A DNA stretch of 64,000 nt, taken from assembly GCF_009208585.1 (NCBI RefSeq), contig NZ_WFLN01000004.1, positions 552,543 through 616,542 of the forward strand, read 5' to 3'. Below are positions 34,931 to 43,976 of the stretch, one piece after another. Origin of the DNA: Fluviispira multicolorata. Lineage in GTDB: Bacteria > Bdellovibrionota_B > Oligoflexia > Silvanigrellales > Silvanigrellaceae. The position numbers and the translations under genes are program-made. The notes under the pieces were generated by a model, which did no database searches, had not been told where the DNA came from, and saw only the letters and a program-made list of their open reading frames with translations. Each line of letters opens with the position of its first letter. The first letter of the stretch is position 1.

Positions 34931-35674
34931 ATGAAAGCAAATAGTTTAAAAGCACTCATAGTAGAAGATCAAGAAAACTTTCGGAACACGGTTGCCGAAA
35001 TGCTTAATTTCTTAGGTTTTGAAACATCGACAGCAGAAGATGGTCAAAAAGGGATTGAAAAATCAAACTCATGTAAATTTGACTTGATTATTTCTGATAT
35101 ACGTATGCCAAACAAAGATGGTCGCTGGTTTCTGAATGAGGTACGCAAAGTCAATAAAAATTATCCTCCATTTATATTTATGTCTGGATACGCAGATTTC
35201 GCTGTTTGTGACGCTTATCAGGAAGGAGCTGATGCTTTTATATCAAAACCCCCAATTCCTGAAAAACTAGAACATATCGTAACAATATTATGTTCTCCTC
35301 ATTCAAAAAGATGGTCTAAAGCTTCTAGTAATATAAATCAAAAGCATAACAATAATATTTTAAAAAAGTTTTCTAATTCAGTAGACGATCCAGGATTTCA
35401 TCAAGTTATTGTTGGGCGCGGAGGAATTTTTTTACAAATTGAAGATTACGAATTTGAATTAGATGAAATAGTTTCCTTTGATTTAAATTTTTCAAGTGGT
35501 CCTATTGCTTTTTTAAAAGGAAATGGTCGAGTTGTATGGAAAATTGAAGAAGATTATGGTGTTCCAAGTAAGCACGGTATTTTTTTTGAATATTTAGAGC
35601 CAAAAACTTCCGAAATTTTTTTAAATTATTTAGCTAAAAAAGATTTCGTCGCAGTTATTCCTAATGGAAAATAA
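34931..35674 (+). CDS. Response regulator with PilZ-like output domain
   Basis: The protein is 247 residues from the ATG at 34931 with a gagg site eight bases before it; an ATG at 34910 would add seven residues. The receiver spans about residues 5-120 with acid pair E-D (LIVEDQE), phospho-site Asp56 in I-S-D-I-R-M-P, Ser in F-M-S-G-Y and Lys in I-S-K-P-P. The C-terminal 90 residues form a strand-rich domain (IVSFDLNFSSGPIAFLKGNG, then VVWKIE and HGIFFEYLEP) that resembles PilZ, a cyclic-di-GMP binding fold, though the R-x3-R motif is not evident. Twelve bases separate it from the next gene, so they form an operon. Confidence 0.8.
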   Translation: MKANSLKALIVEDQENFRNTVAEMLNFLGFETSTAEDGQKGIEKSNSCKFDLIISDIRMPNKDGRWFLNEVRKVNKNYPPFIFMSGYADFAVCDAYQEGADAFISKPPIPEKLEHIVTILCSPHSKRWSKASSNINQKHNNNILKKFSNSVDDPGFHQVIVGRGGIFLQIEDYEFELDEIVSFDLNFSSGPIAFLKGNGRVVWKIEEDYGVPSKHGIFFEYLEPKTSEIFLNYLAKKDFVAVIPNGK

Positions 35675-35686
35675 AAAGGTATTTTT

Positions 35687-37741
35687 ATGTCAAATATATC
35701 TATACTGAATAAAGAGAAATGTAGAATTTTTTTACTTGAAAAGGGCGATACTCTGCGGCAAATGTATGCAGATGCATTTAAGCGTGCAGAATATCAACTA
35801 ATTACCCCCTTTTCTGAAAAAGAAGAATTGACTGATAAATTAAAAAATGAATATGTTGATTGGTGTGTTTTAAGCCTCGATTCTTTTCGAGGTTTAAATT
35901 TAACAGAAATACTTGAGAATTTATTTTCTAGTTCAAACAACTCAGACTTACTTATCTCTTTTATTAATGATAAAGTTGATGATAATTTATTACCTATTTT
36001 ATTTGAATCAGGTATTTTCTGTAACTTTGAAAAATCCTATACCATTGCCCCGTTTGAAGAGCAACTTTCTTTTTTATTAAAATATGTTCACTTATATAAG
36101 GGAGACTTTACTCTCATATCTGCTGAATACATTCGTTCTTCTTTAAAACGAAGAAAATTTTATGGATCTTTACTTGATTTTGAAGATGCATTACAAGAAG
36201 TTTATCCTGGTAATCATTTACTTCTTATAAAGCTTTGTGAAGCTCAGTGTTTAAATTCAAAATACGGCGCAGCAGTGAGTTCTTTAGCTCAAGCAGAGTT
36301 TATCGAACCTAAAAGTAAACCTGCAGCGGATCTTCTTCGGAAAAAATATTTAAAGCTTATGCAAGAAGATAACGTAGCCATTGCAAATAATATTTTAGGA
36401 ATTAAAGACTGCTTAATTATTGATCCTGATACTGATATTCATCATAATGTAATTGAGAATTTAAGCAAACTTGGAATAAGTGAATGTCAATGTTTCGAGA
36501 ATGGTGATTTAGCTTATAAATATCTTGAAACTAATATAGAACCGAAATTAATAATAATGGAATGGAAAATTCCTATTATTTCTGGTGTGGCTTTAATTCA
36601 AAGAATACGAACTAAGCTTGGCTTTAATCAATGTATGATAATGATTATTAGTTCCCTTATAAAGAAACATGATCTCTCACTTTTGCAAGAAATGGGAGTT
36701 GATGCTGTGCTTGAAAAGCCTTTTGATGCTTCACAATTAGCAAAAGAATTAATTGGTATTATCCATCATTCACTCAAACCATCTGAACAGCGTTCTCTTG
36801 AAAGAAAAATTCGTCTTTTTCTTGCAAATAATAAAACTGGAGAAGCGGAAAGGATGATTGCTGAGTATGTAAATATTCCAGAAATTTCTAATGGAGCTAA
36901 ACTTCAGATACGTGCTGAATATGAATATTCATTAAACCGTTTCGACGATGCTCTTAACCATGGCCTTGAAGCCTTAAAGCTATGCGGTAAGTCAGTTATA
37001 TTGCTGACTTTGCTTGGAAAATGTTTTTTAAAAATAAAAGATTTTAAAAATGCCTCCTCTGCTTTTAAAAATGCTCATGAACTTTCACCTTATAATGTTG
37101 ATAGAATGCTTACTTTAATAAGCCTATATATTGAAGATGGAAGCCTTGAAAAAGCTACTGAAATTTTACAAAAAGTTAAAACAGTGGATGAAAAACGACA
37201 AGATGTCATTGAAATTGAATGCAGATTGGCAATTGAAAAATCAGAGACGAGTTCTGCTACAAAATTATTCCAGATGCTTGACTCTTTAAGTGGGATTGTA
37301 GGAATGATAAATAACGACGCTGTTTCAAGAATTCATTCAGGGAAATATGAACAAGGTATAAAGCTTTATCATCAAGCTCTTAAAAGCTTGCCCGAAGATT
37401 CAATTGAGTACTGTGCAATTGTTAACTATAATTTAGGACTTGCATATGCACGCTATGGGGATCTTGATCAATGTTTAAATACATTAATAAAGATCAATCC
37501 ACCGAGTACTATAAAAATACATCAAAAATATTTATCGCTTCAAGAAAAAGTAAGAACTAGTATTAATAATGGGACAAAATTAGAATTTCAAGAAATGGCT
37601 GTTAAAAAAGTGGAATCCGTTCCTGCGGAAGATAAAGTAACTTATACTTTTGAAGAAATAATTAAAAAATTTGGAATCAAAAAAGGTTTACGCTGTTGCT
37701 ATAAAATTTATTATCGATCAGAAGATGTCATGAAATTATAA
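35687..37741 (+). CDS. Receiver-like/TPR regulator with degenerate phospho-site
   Basis: The protein has 684 residues. An N-terminal degenerate receiver (about residues 10-130) is followed by a helical part and a second receiver at about 245-365 (CLIIDPDTDIHHNVIENL). There the usual phospho-Asp is Glu292, in I-I-M-E-W-K-I-P, while the later S-S and E-K-P boxes remain. Tetratricopeptide-like helix pairs fill residues 370-640 (for example LLTLLGKCFLKIKDFKNASS). A glutamate can mimic the phosphorylated state, so the protein may be constitutively active or a scaffold. It resembles two-receiver TPR regulators found with PilZ-type regulators. The same operon continues to the PAS kinase. Confidence 0.75.
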   Translation: MSNISILNKEKCRIFLLEKGDTLRQMYADAFKRAEYQLITPFSEKEELTDKLKNEYVDWCVLSLDSFRGLNLTEILENLFSSSNNSDLLISFINDKVDDNLLPILFESGIFCNFEKSYTIAPFEEQLSFLLKYVHLYKGDFTLISAEYIRSSLKRRKFYGSLLDFEDALQEVYPGNHLLLIKLCEAQCLNSKYGAAVSSLAQAEFIEPKSKPAADLLRKKYLKLMQEDNVAIANNILGIKDCLIIDPDTDIHHNVIENLSKLGISECQCFENGDLAYKYLETNIEPKLIIMEWKIPIISGVALIQRIRTKLGFNQCMIMIISSLIKKHDLSLLQEMGVDAVLEKPFDASQLAKELIGIIHHSLKPSEQRSLERKIRLFLANNKTGEAERMIAEYVNIPEISNGAKLQIRAEYEYSLNRFDDALNHGLEALKLCGKSVILLTLLGKCFLKIKDFKNASSAFKNAHELSPYNVDRMLTLISLYIEDGSLEKATEILQKVKTVDEKRQDVIEIECRLAIEKSETSSATKLFQMLDSLSGIVGMINNDAVSRIHSGKYEQGIKLYHQALKSLPEDSIEYCAIVNYNLGLAYARYGDLDQCLNTLIKINPPSTIKIHQKYLSLQEKVRTSINNGTKLEFQEMAVKKVESVPAEDKVTYTFEEIIKKFGIKKGLRCCYKIYYRSEDVMKL

Positions 37742-37804
37742 TAAAAAACTCTAGATTCTAATTTAAGAATTGAATGAAAAACTCTTATAAAAAAGGGTTT
37801 ACAA

Positions 37805-40438
37805 ATGAAAATCCGTAAACAATTAATACCTGAGCAAAAAGAACAGGTTGAATTAAAATACATCGATCCAATCGAGAGAAATCAATATATTAATTTTTTT
37901 GAAATATCACTTGATCTTTATTGTACTATAGATGCAAATAAAAATTTTAACCAAATAAATCCAAGTTTTATCAAATTTCTAGGTTTTACAGAAAAAGAGA
38001 TTTTGACTAAATCTTTTATTGATTTTATTCACCCAGATGATATTTCTAGTACATTAAAGGAAATCAAAAATCTTTCAAACAATACACCTTGTACTTATTT
38101 TGAAAATCGATACAAAAGTAAAGATGGAAATTATAAAAATATTTCTTGGATGTTTCAATATGACTTACATTCCAATATGCTATTTACAACTGGACGAGAT
38201 ATAACTAGCTTAAAAAATTATGAAAAAAAAAGTCAAAAAATTTTTAATACAATAACAAAATTGGCAATGATTATTTTTATAAATGCAAAAGGAATGATTA
38301 TTGATGTTAATGACTCCTTTTGTAAAGTCAGCGGTTACACAAAAGATGAACTTCTTGGAAAAAATTATCACTCATTAAATTCAAATTTTCATTCAGAATT
38401 ATTTTTTAATGAAGAGTTTGAAAAACATATTGAGGATCAGTTTTTAACAACTGAAACAAAGATCTTAGCAAAAGATGGTACAAAATATTTTTGTACCTCT
38501 TTTATTACGCCATTGTCTGATCTAGAGAGTACAATTAATTGTTTTATGATCATTAGTTTTGACATAACAGAGTATAAACAGATTGAACAAACATTTATAG
38601 AAGGCCAAAAAATCTCAAAAATTGGAAGTTGGAAATTTGATTTTAAAACTCAAAATCTTATTGCTACCGATGAGTATTATAGAATTTTTGAACTTGATCT
38701 AACTAATAAAAATAAAATTGAAAAAAAACTTTATAAGACAATACAAAAAAGAATACATCCTGATGATCTTATTAAATTTAATAAAATTTTTGAAAAACCA
38801 GAAAAGTCAGAAAAGTTAGATGATTATTTTACATTTACGTATAGACTTATATCTAAAGATAATGGATATTATAAACATATAAGAGATGTAGTGAAAATAA
38901 TTAAAAATCAATTAGGTGTACCATATATGTTAAGTGGTACGAGTCAAGATTTAACTGAAATAGTAAAAATTCAGGAAGAAAATCGTTACATACTTGATGC
39001 TATCGGAATTGGAGTCTGGAAATATAACCCAGTTAATCAAAATTTAATTTGGGATAATTCTATGTATAAATTATATGAAATGGATCCACTAAACTTCAGT
39101 TGCCATTATCAAGCTTGGGAAAGTTCATTGTCATCTGACGCAAAAGATAAAGCAATCAATGAGCTTTCCCAAGCCTTAAGTGGAGAAAAAGAATTTAATA
39201 CAACTTTTGAGATCACTACTAAATCTAATCAAAAAAAATATATTGGTGCAAAGGGAATCGTCATACGTAACAATAAAGATGATCCTATTATGATGTATGG
39301 TATCAATTGGGATCGTTCAAAGGAAGTTGCAAATAAACAACAAATTGAGTATCAACGAATTTTACTTGAATCTGTTTTAAATAATATTCCAAATATGGTT
39401 TATGTAAAAGATTATCAAGATAATAGGATTATAATTCTTTTTAATAAAGCAGGTGAAGAACTTTTAGGTATAAATGCACAAAGCATAATTGGGAAAAATG
39501 AAAATACTTTTGTTTCTAAATATAAATTAAATATTTTTTCTAAAAGACATAATGAAGCATTTGAGAAAAATAAAACTATTATAATTGATAAAGAACTCTT
39601 AGATACCCCTAATGGGAAAAGATATCTTAGAACATATATGATACCAACTTTTACTTTTGATAAAAAGCCAGATCTCCTTATAGTGATATCAACAGATATT
39701 ACCGAAGAATTAGAAATGTCTAAAAAGCTTGATATAGAAAAAAGTAAAACTATTCAAAACTCAAAGCTTGCTTCTTTAGGAGAAATGTCAGCTGGAATTG
39801 CTCATGAGATCAACAGTCCTTTAGGTGTTATATCGCTGTCAGTTGAATTGTTAAAAAAAGCGAAAAATAATCCTATTAAATTTAGAGAAAGATGCGATAA
39901 TATTGAAAAATCAATACAAAAAATTTCAAAAATTATAGATGGGCTTCGAAAGTTTTCTCGAATCACAGCTAAGACCATACATAAAGAAATATTCATTGCT
40001 GATATTATAAATGAGGCTCTTATAATTGCTGAAAGTAGGGCTCGATTTCATTTTTGCAATATTACAATCAATTTACAGCCATCTACAAAAATTAGATGCA
40101 ATGTGCTTGAAATTGAACAAGTCATTATTAATCTTATAAATAATGGAATTGATGCAGTTAAAAATTTAGAAGAAAAATGGATCAAAATTAATGCCTTTGA
40201 AAACTCTGAAAATTGTGTGTTACAAATAATTGATTCTGGTTCGGGCATATCAATGGAAATAGAACAAAAATTATTCCAACCATTTTTTACTACAAAACCT
40301 TTTGGAGAAGGGACAGGTCTTGGTCTTTCTATTTCAAAAAGTATTCTATTAGAACATAACGCAACAATTATGATTAATAGAGATTTCACAAACACTTGTT
40401 TTGAAGTCTTGTTTCCACTTTGCCTTAAAAAAGATTAA
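37805..40438 (+). CDS. Multi-PAS histidine kinase
   Basis: The protein has 877 residues and no membrane helix. Four or five PAS/PAC units run from about residue 25 to 640: F-L-G-F-T-E-K-E-I near 58, VNDSFCKVSGYTKDELLGKN near 165, then two PAS-like units with I-G-S-W-K-F-D and G-V-W-K-Y-N-P, and one with A-G-E-E-L-L-G-I-N. The kinase core has His667 in G-I-A-H-E-I-N-S-P-L-G and an ATPase domain with NLINNGIDAV, DSGSGIS and GTGLGLSISKS. It lacks its own receiver, and the two REC proteins upstream in the operon are likely partners. It ends inside the shared terminator hairpin. Confidence 0.9.
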   Translation: MKIRKQLIPEQKEQVELKYIDPIERNQYINFFEISLDLYCTIDANKNFNQINPSFIKFLGFTEKEILTKSFIDFIHPDDISSTLKEIKNLSNNTPCTYFENRYKSKDGNYKNISWMFQYDLHSNMLFTTGRDITSLKNYEKKSQKIFNTITKLAMIIFINAKGMIIDVNDSFCKVSGYTKDELLGKNYHSLNSNFHSELFFNEEFEKHIEDQFLTTETKILAKDGTKYFCTSFITPLSDLESTINCFMIISFDITEYKQIEQTFIEGQKISKIGSWKFDFKTQNLIATDEYYRIFELDLTNKNKIEKKLYKTIQKRIHPDDLIKFNKIFEKPEKSEKLDDYFTFTYRLISKDNGYYKHIRDVVKIIKNQLGVPYMLSGTSQDLTEIVKIQEENRYILDAIGIGVWKYNPVNQNLIWDNSMYKLYEMDPLNFSCHYQAWESSLSSDAKDKAINELSQALSGEKEFNTTFEITTKSNQKKYIGAKGIVIRNNKDDPIMMYGINWDRSKEVANKQQIEYQRILLESVLNNIPNMVYVKDYQDNRIIILFNKAGEELLGINAQSIIGKNENTFVSKYKLNIFSKRHNEAFEKNKTIIIDKELLDTPNGKRYLRTYMIPTFTFDKKPDLLIVISTDITEELEMSKKLDIEKSKTIQNSKLASLGEMSAGIAHEINSPLGVISLSVELLKKAKNNPIKFRERCDNIEKSIQKISKIIDGLRKFSRITAKTIHKEIFIADIINEALIIAESRARFHFCNITINLQPSTKIRCNVLEIEQVIINLINNGIDAVKNLEEKWIKINAFENSENCVLQIIDSGSGISMEIEQKLFQPFFTTKPFGEGTGLGLSISKSILLEHNATIMINRDFTNTCFEVLFPLCLKKD

Positions 40439-40463
40439 TATTTCTAAAATATTAATCTTTTTT
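40427..40463. terminator. Bidirectional terminator spanning both convergent stop codons
   Basis: A perfect 17-bp stem (aaaaaagattaatattt and its complement) with loop cta ends in T-runs on both strands. It covers the stop of the PAS kinase (40438) and the stop of the MFS gene (40444), so it serves both transcripts. Confidence 0.85.
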
Positions 40464-41643
40464 TAAATCTCCATATAATTAACATAATCATACCTGTAAA
40501 TGCAAAAGAAGCAGAAACTATAAAGGCAATTGGAGAGCCATATTTAGTCATTAGAAATCCCATTAGAAAACTTGCTGGAAGTGCGGCAAGTCCTAAAATA
40601 AGTTGCAATGCACCAAAACCAGTACCTCTCTTTTCAGCTGGGAGTAAATCACTGAGTAATGCTTTTTCAATCCCTTCAGTAAATCCATAAAACATGCCAT
40701 AGAGTAATATAGAAATTATAAATAAATCTTTAGATAAAGAAAGACCTATACAAACATAAGAAAGTCCGTAAATAAACCATCCTATTGCTAAAAACCGTAT
40801 TCTACCAAATTTGTCAGATAGTTTTCCTATTGGTATTGTCAATAATGCAGCTATCAAATTAAAAAATATAAAAATTATAAGAATCTGTTGGAATGAAAAA
40901 CCAATTTCTTTTGCTTTTAAAATTAAAAAAGCATCGCTTGAATTAGCTAGAGTAAAAACAAAAACAATTGCTAAATATGTGCGTATTTCTTTGGGAATTG
41001 AAAAGGAAATATAAGATTTTGATTTTATGACTCTCGGAACATTTTTAACCCAAAAAATCAGCAGACACAATGAAATAATAGCAAATGGAATTGAAATATA
41101 AACAATATTTTTAAATGTATCCAAATCAAATTGACTGCTGCCAACTCCACAAATTAAAACGACACATAATCCAGTAACAGCACCAAGAGTGTCTAAGAAT
41201 CTTGTAATGCCAAATACATGTCCTGCCGATTTAGATATGGCTGCCGCATCAGCAATCATGGCATCACGGGGAGCAGTGCGAAGACCTTTACCTATACGAT
41301 CAAGTATTCGAGCTAAAGCAAAAAAAATAGGTAAATAAATTACAAGTAATGCAAGTCGAGAAAAAAATGAAGAAACGTATCCTATAATAACTAATGGCTT
41401 TCTTGAAGTCATTTTATCAGATAACCATCCTGAAAATCCTTTTAAAAATATACCTAGAGTCTCTGCAACTCCTTCAATAATACCAACAAATAGTGGTGAC
41501 ATTCCTAAACTCGCAGTAAGTAATAATGGGAGAGTTCTTGAAATTGCTTCGCTTGAACAATCATTGAAAAAAGATACCCATCCTAATTTTGTTGCAGTGG
41601 ATGTTTCTTTAATATTGGCTTGAATCTGTTTCTTATTTTCCAT
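40444..41643 (-). CDS. MFS transporter
   Basis: The protein has 399 residues and twelve predicted membrane helices. The MFS loop 2-3 motif appears as G-W-L-S-D-K-M-T-S-R-K-P, and the repeat motif in the second half reads G-K-L-S-D-K-F-G-R-I-R-F. The phrase RILDRIGKGLRTAPRDAMIA is typical of a subfamily of putative efflux permeases. The substrate is unknown; drug or metabolite export is the usual role. An agga site precedes the ATG. It is a single gene that converges with the PAS kinase. Confidence 0.88.
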   Translation of the reverse strand: MENKKQIQANIKETSTATKLGWVSFFNDCSSEAISRTLPLLLTASLGMSPLFVGIIEGVAETLGIFLKGFSGWLSDKMTSRKPLVIIGYVSSFFSRLALLVIYLPIFFALARILDRIGKGLRTAPRDAMIADAAAISKSAGHVFGITRFLDTLGAVTGLCVVLICGVGSSQFDLDTFKNIVYISIPFAIISLCLLIFWVKNVPRVIKSKSYISFSIPKEIRTYLAIVFVFTLANSSDAFLILKAKEIGFSFQQILIIFIFFNLIAALLTIPIGKLSDKFGRIRFLAIGWFIYGLSYVCIGLSLSKDLFIISILLYGMFYGFTEGIEKALLSDLLPAEKRGTGFGALQLILGLAALPASFLMGFLMTKYGSPIAFIVSASFAFTGMIMLIIWRFKKRLIF

Positions 41644-41808
41644 AATTTTTTCCTGATATCCTTATATTGAAAGTTTTCTCCAGTCAAAACTTCGCTCTGA
41701 AATTATTGATAAAAATAACTTCTTACTACGAAAATATAAAAGAATTATGAGGACGTTCTTTCATGAGTGCTTCTTAGAAAAATATAAACTATTTTGAAGC
41801 AGGATTTT

Positions 41809-41967
41809 ATGATACATTCTGAATTTGAAAAACCAATATCATTAGAAAAATTTCAATTACAACATAATCCTACATTACGCATTGCAATTGTTGGAGCTGG
41901 TATCGGTGGATCAATTTTTACAGGAACAAGTCGACAGATGCATTCTTATCGAGTTAAAATACCTTAA
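41809..41967 (+). pseudogene. N-terminal stub of an FAD/NAD(P)-binding oxidoreductase
   Basis: An agga site and ATG start a 52-codon frame. It reads to the Rossmann motif R-I-A-I-V-G-A-G-I-G-G-S and then loses family-like sequence (FTGTSRQMHSYRVKIP) before TAA. Intact relatives are several hundred residues long, so most of the gene has been deleted. The rest of the gap 41644-42024 carries only the MFS promoter and the stub of the next gene. Confidence 0.6.
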
Positions 41968-42024
41968 GGTTTATTTCTTTTTCGATATTGAAATCCACTG
42001 AACATAGCTTGAGTTAGAGGGTAT

Positions 42025-42282
42025 TTATTTTTTACTTCGTGATAGATAAACATAAAAATATGCAATGAATGTATGATAATTATAGATAATTTCTTTCCAA
42101 TTTTCATATTCTTTTAAAAAATTTTTTAGCCAAATAGTAAGCATTAAACTAAAAACACTTAAAGCATTAATCCAATGTAAAATTCTAAGAAAAGGATCAT
42201 AAACATTTTTTGCAATCAGATTTCTTTCTTCCACATTTTGAGGTACTCCAATAAAATATTTTAAATTAAAGTTAAATTTCAC
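42025..42282 (-). pseudogene. Truncated b-type cytochrome (b561/hydrogenase type)
   Basis: The 85 codons begin like an N-terminal cytochrome b561 domain: VYDPFLRILHWINALSVFSL with the heme-ligand His in L-H-W-I, then a second short helix IIYNYHTFIAYFYV. Family members have four helices and about 180-220 residues, so half is missing. The start overlaps the stop of the lipase gene by 11 bases. It is probably non-functional and shares the deletion zone with the oxidoreductase stub. Confidence 0.55.
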
Positions 42283-43834
42283 CTTTTAGGCAGTATTCTC
42301 TATACTCATCTATATTCTTCGTTGATTTTTTAATTATTCCTAATTCTTCTAGTTTTGTTTGAATAACATAACTTATCCAGCAGTGACTAAAACTTGTTGG
42401 ATGTGGAGAATCCCAAAAAATTGTGTTTTTAATAACTTCATTGTTTGTATTTCTACAAATGTACTGTAAAGAATTTTTATACATACTTTCATTTGTGATA
42501 GATGCTAGTATAGAAATTTTTGTATAGCTACCTGTATAACATTGATTTTGTATAAATTTTCCACCACTCTCTTTTATTGAAATATTTGAATCTAAAATAG
42601 AAAAACCATAATTAAACTCTTTGTTATCTAAAAAATTTTTATTATTAATATAATTGTCAAACATTTTTGAGATATCAAAATGAATTAAATTAATTTTACT
42701 CTTAAGCTTTACTTTCAATTTATCAATTTCTTCTATCAATGTTAAATTATGATTATAAATAAGAGAAGATAATTTTTCTGAATATTCTTCTCTATCTTTT
42801 ATTTCATTATTATATTTACTGTATTTTGCTGATAATACAGCTGGAGATTTTCCAAGATCTGGAATATTTAGAACAAGGAAATTGTATGCGCCTTTACGAT
42901 TTAAGGACATAATTTGAGAAATAATATTATTAATAGTTTTTTTTAATATTGCATTAATTTTTTTATCATTATTTTTTTCTTTTAAAAAGAGATCAGTGAT
43001 TTTTTTAAATTCAAATTCAGCTACGTAATCATTAGCCCCAATCCAAATAATATATAAGGTTTCTTTAGGATTAAATATTTTTCTTGTTTTTGTTTTATAA
43101 GAATTAATAGTTAAATAATTATTTAAATAATCAGATATTTCAAGGCGTGAGCTTCCTGAAACAAGCTTTGCTACTTTTGCATCGACTCGATCACTTAAAC
43201 TTTTAATTAGAATTTCATTCGCACCAGCAGTTTTTGCACCCCCATAAGCAAAATTTAATATTGGAATTTCCGATGCCTTTGCAAAATAGTCATTCCAAAT
43301 AAATCCATTGGAAAAACGACCATACCAATATGGATAATAAGGAATTACTTTTGTCCATTTTTTTAAATTGCCTGTGTCTGACAGACTGTCTCCAAATATT
43401 ACGATTTGCTTAATTTTTGAATCTTTAGAATTGTCTTTTATAAAACGAATAGGGTATTCATATGCGTGAAAATTTGATTTAGATGCTTTAAAATCATATA
43501 ATTTAAAACTTTTTTTGCTGGGCCAAAGAAGCAAACCCTTTTCAATAGCTCTTTCACATCCATTCACAATGTCATTGCGCGATAAAATTTTTTCAATAAA
43601 AAAACCGTCTTTAATAATACCGGCAAGTGTAAGTTTATCTAAAGATTTCTGATTGAGCGCCCAATAATAATTTGAACTTGCACCTATGTATACTTTACTT
43701 GGTTCCATGAGAGAAGGATTTTCACTATTTTCATCTGTTATGGTATCGTAATAGTAACAAGCAACAAAATATTCCTCTGCAAATGCAGAAATTGGCAAAA
43801 AAACAAATGTCATTATTAAAACAAAATACTTCAT
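42272..43834 (-). CDS. Secreted GDSL lipase, thermolabile-hemolysin-like
   Basis: The protein has 520 residues with a signal peptide (residues 1-19, ending ISAFA). Residues 20-140 resemble the N-terminal domain of Vibrio-type thermolabile hemolysin/phospholipase (YFVACYYYDT, then Y-Y-W-A-L-N). The SGNH hydrolase domain follows: block I with Ser150 in I-F-G-D-S-L-S-D-T-G-N, block II glycine in FAYGGAKTAG, block III in W-I-G-A-N-D-Y, and block V with Asp475 and His478 in F-W-D-S-P-H-P-T-S. All catalytic residues are present. Such enzymes act as phospholipase/acyltransferases on host membranes. It lies 142 bases after the NRPS, in the same direction, and may belong to the same virulence or predation programme. 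Confidence 0.88.
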   Translation of the reverse strand: MKYFVLIMTFVFLPISAFAEEYFVACYYYDTITDENSENPSLMEPSKVYIGASSNYYWALNQKSLDKLTLAGIIKDGFFIEKILSRNDIVNGCERAIEKGLLLWPSKKSFKLYDFKASKSNFHAYEYPIRFIKDNSKDSKIKQIVIFGDSLSDTGNLKKWTKVIPYYPYWYGRFSNGFIWNDYFAKASEIPILNFAYGGAKTAGANEILIKSLSDRVDAKVAKLVSGSSRLEISDYLNNYLTINSYKTKTRKIFNPKETLYIIWIGANDYVAEFEFKKITDLFLKEKNNDKKINAILKKTINNIISQIMSLNRKGAYNFLVLNIPDLGKSPAVLSAKYSKYNNEIKDREEYSEKLSSLIYNHNLTLIEEIDKLKVKLKSKINLIHFDISKMFDNYINNKNFLDNKEFNYGFSILDSNISIKESGGKFIQNQCYTGSYTKISILASITNESMYKNSLQYICRNTNNEVIKNTIFWDSPHPTSFSHCWISYVIQTKLEELGIIKKSTKNIDEYREYCLKGEI

Positions 43835-43976
43835 AATTTAGTATTCTATATAATGAATGAAAATTTTGTCAAATAGTCGTCTGTTTTAAAAAATGACATT
43901 TTAGATTACTCAAAAATGTCATAGGAATATTATTTCATTTTAATCGTAACTTTTATATTTTTCTCATAATATTAAG

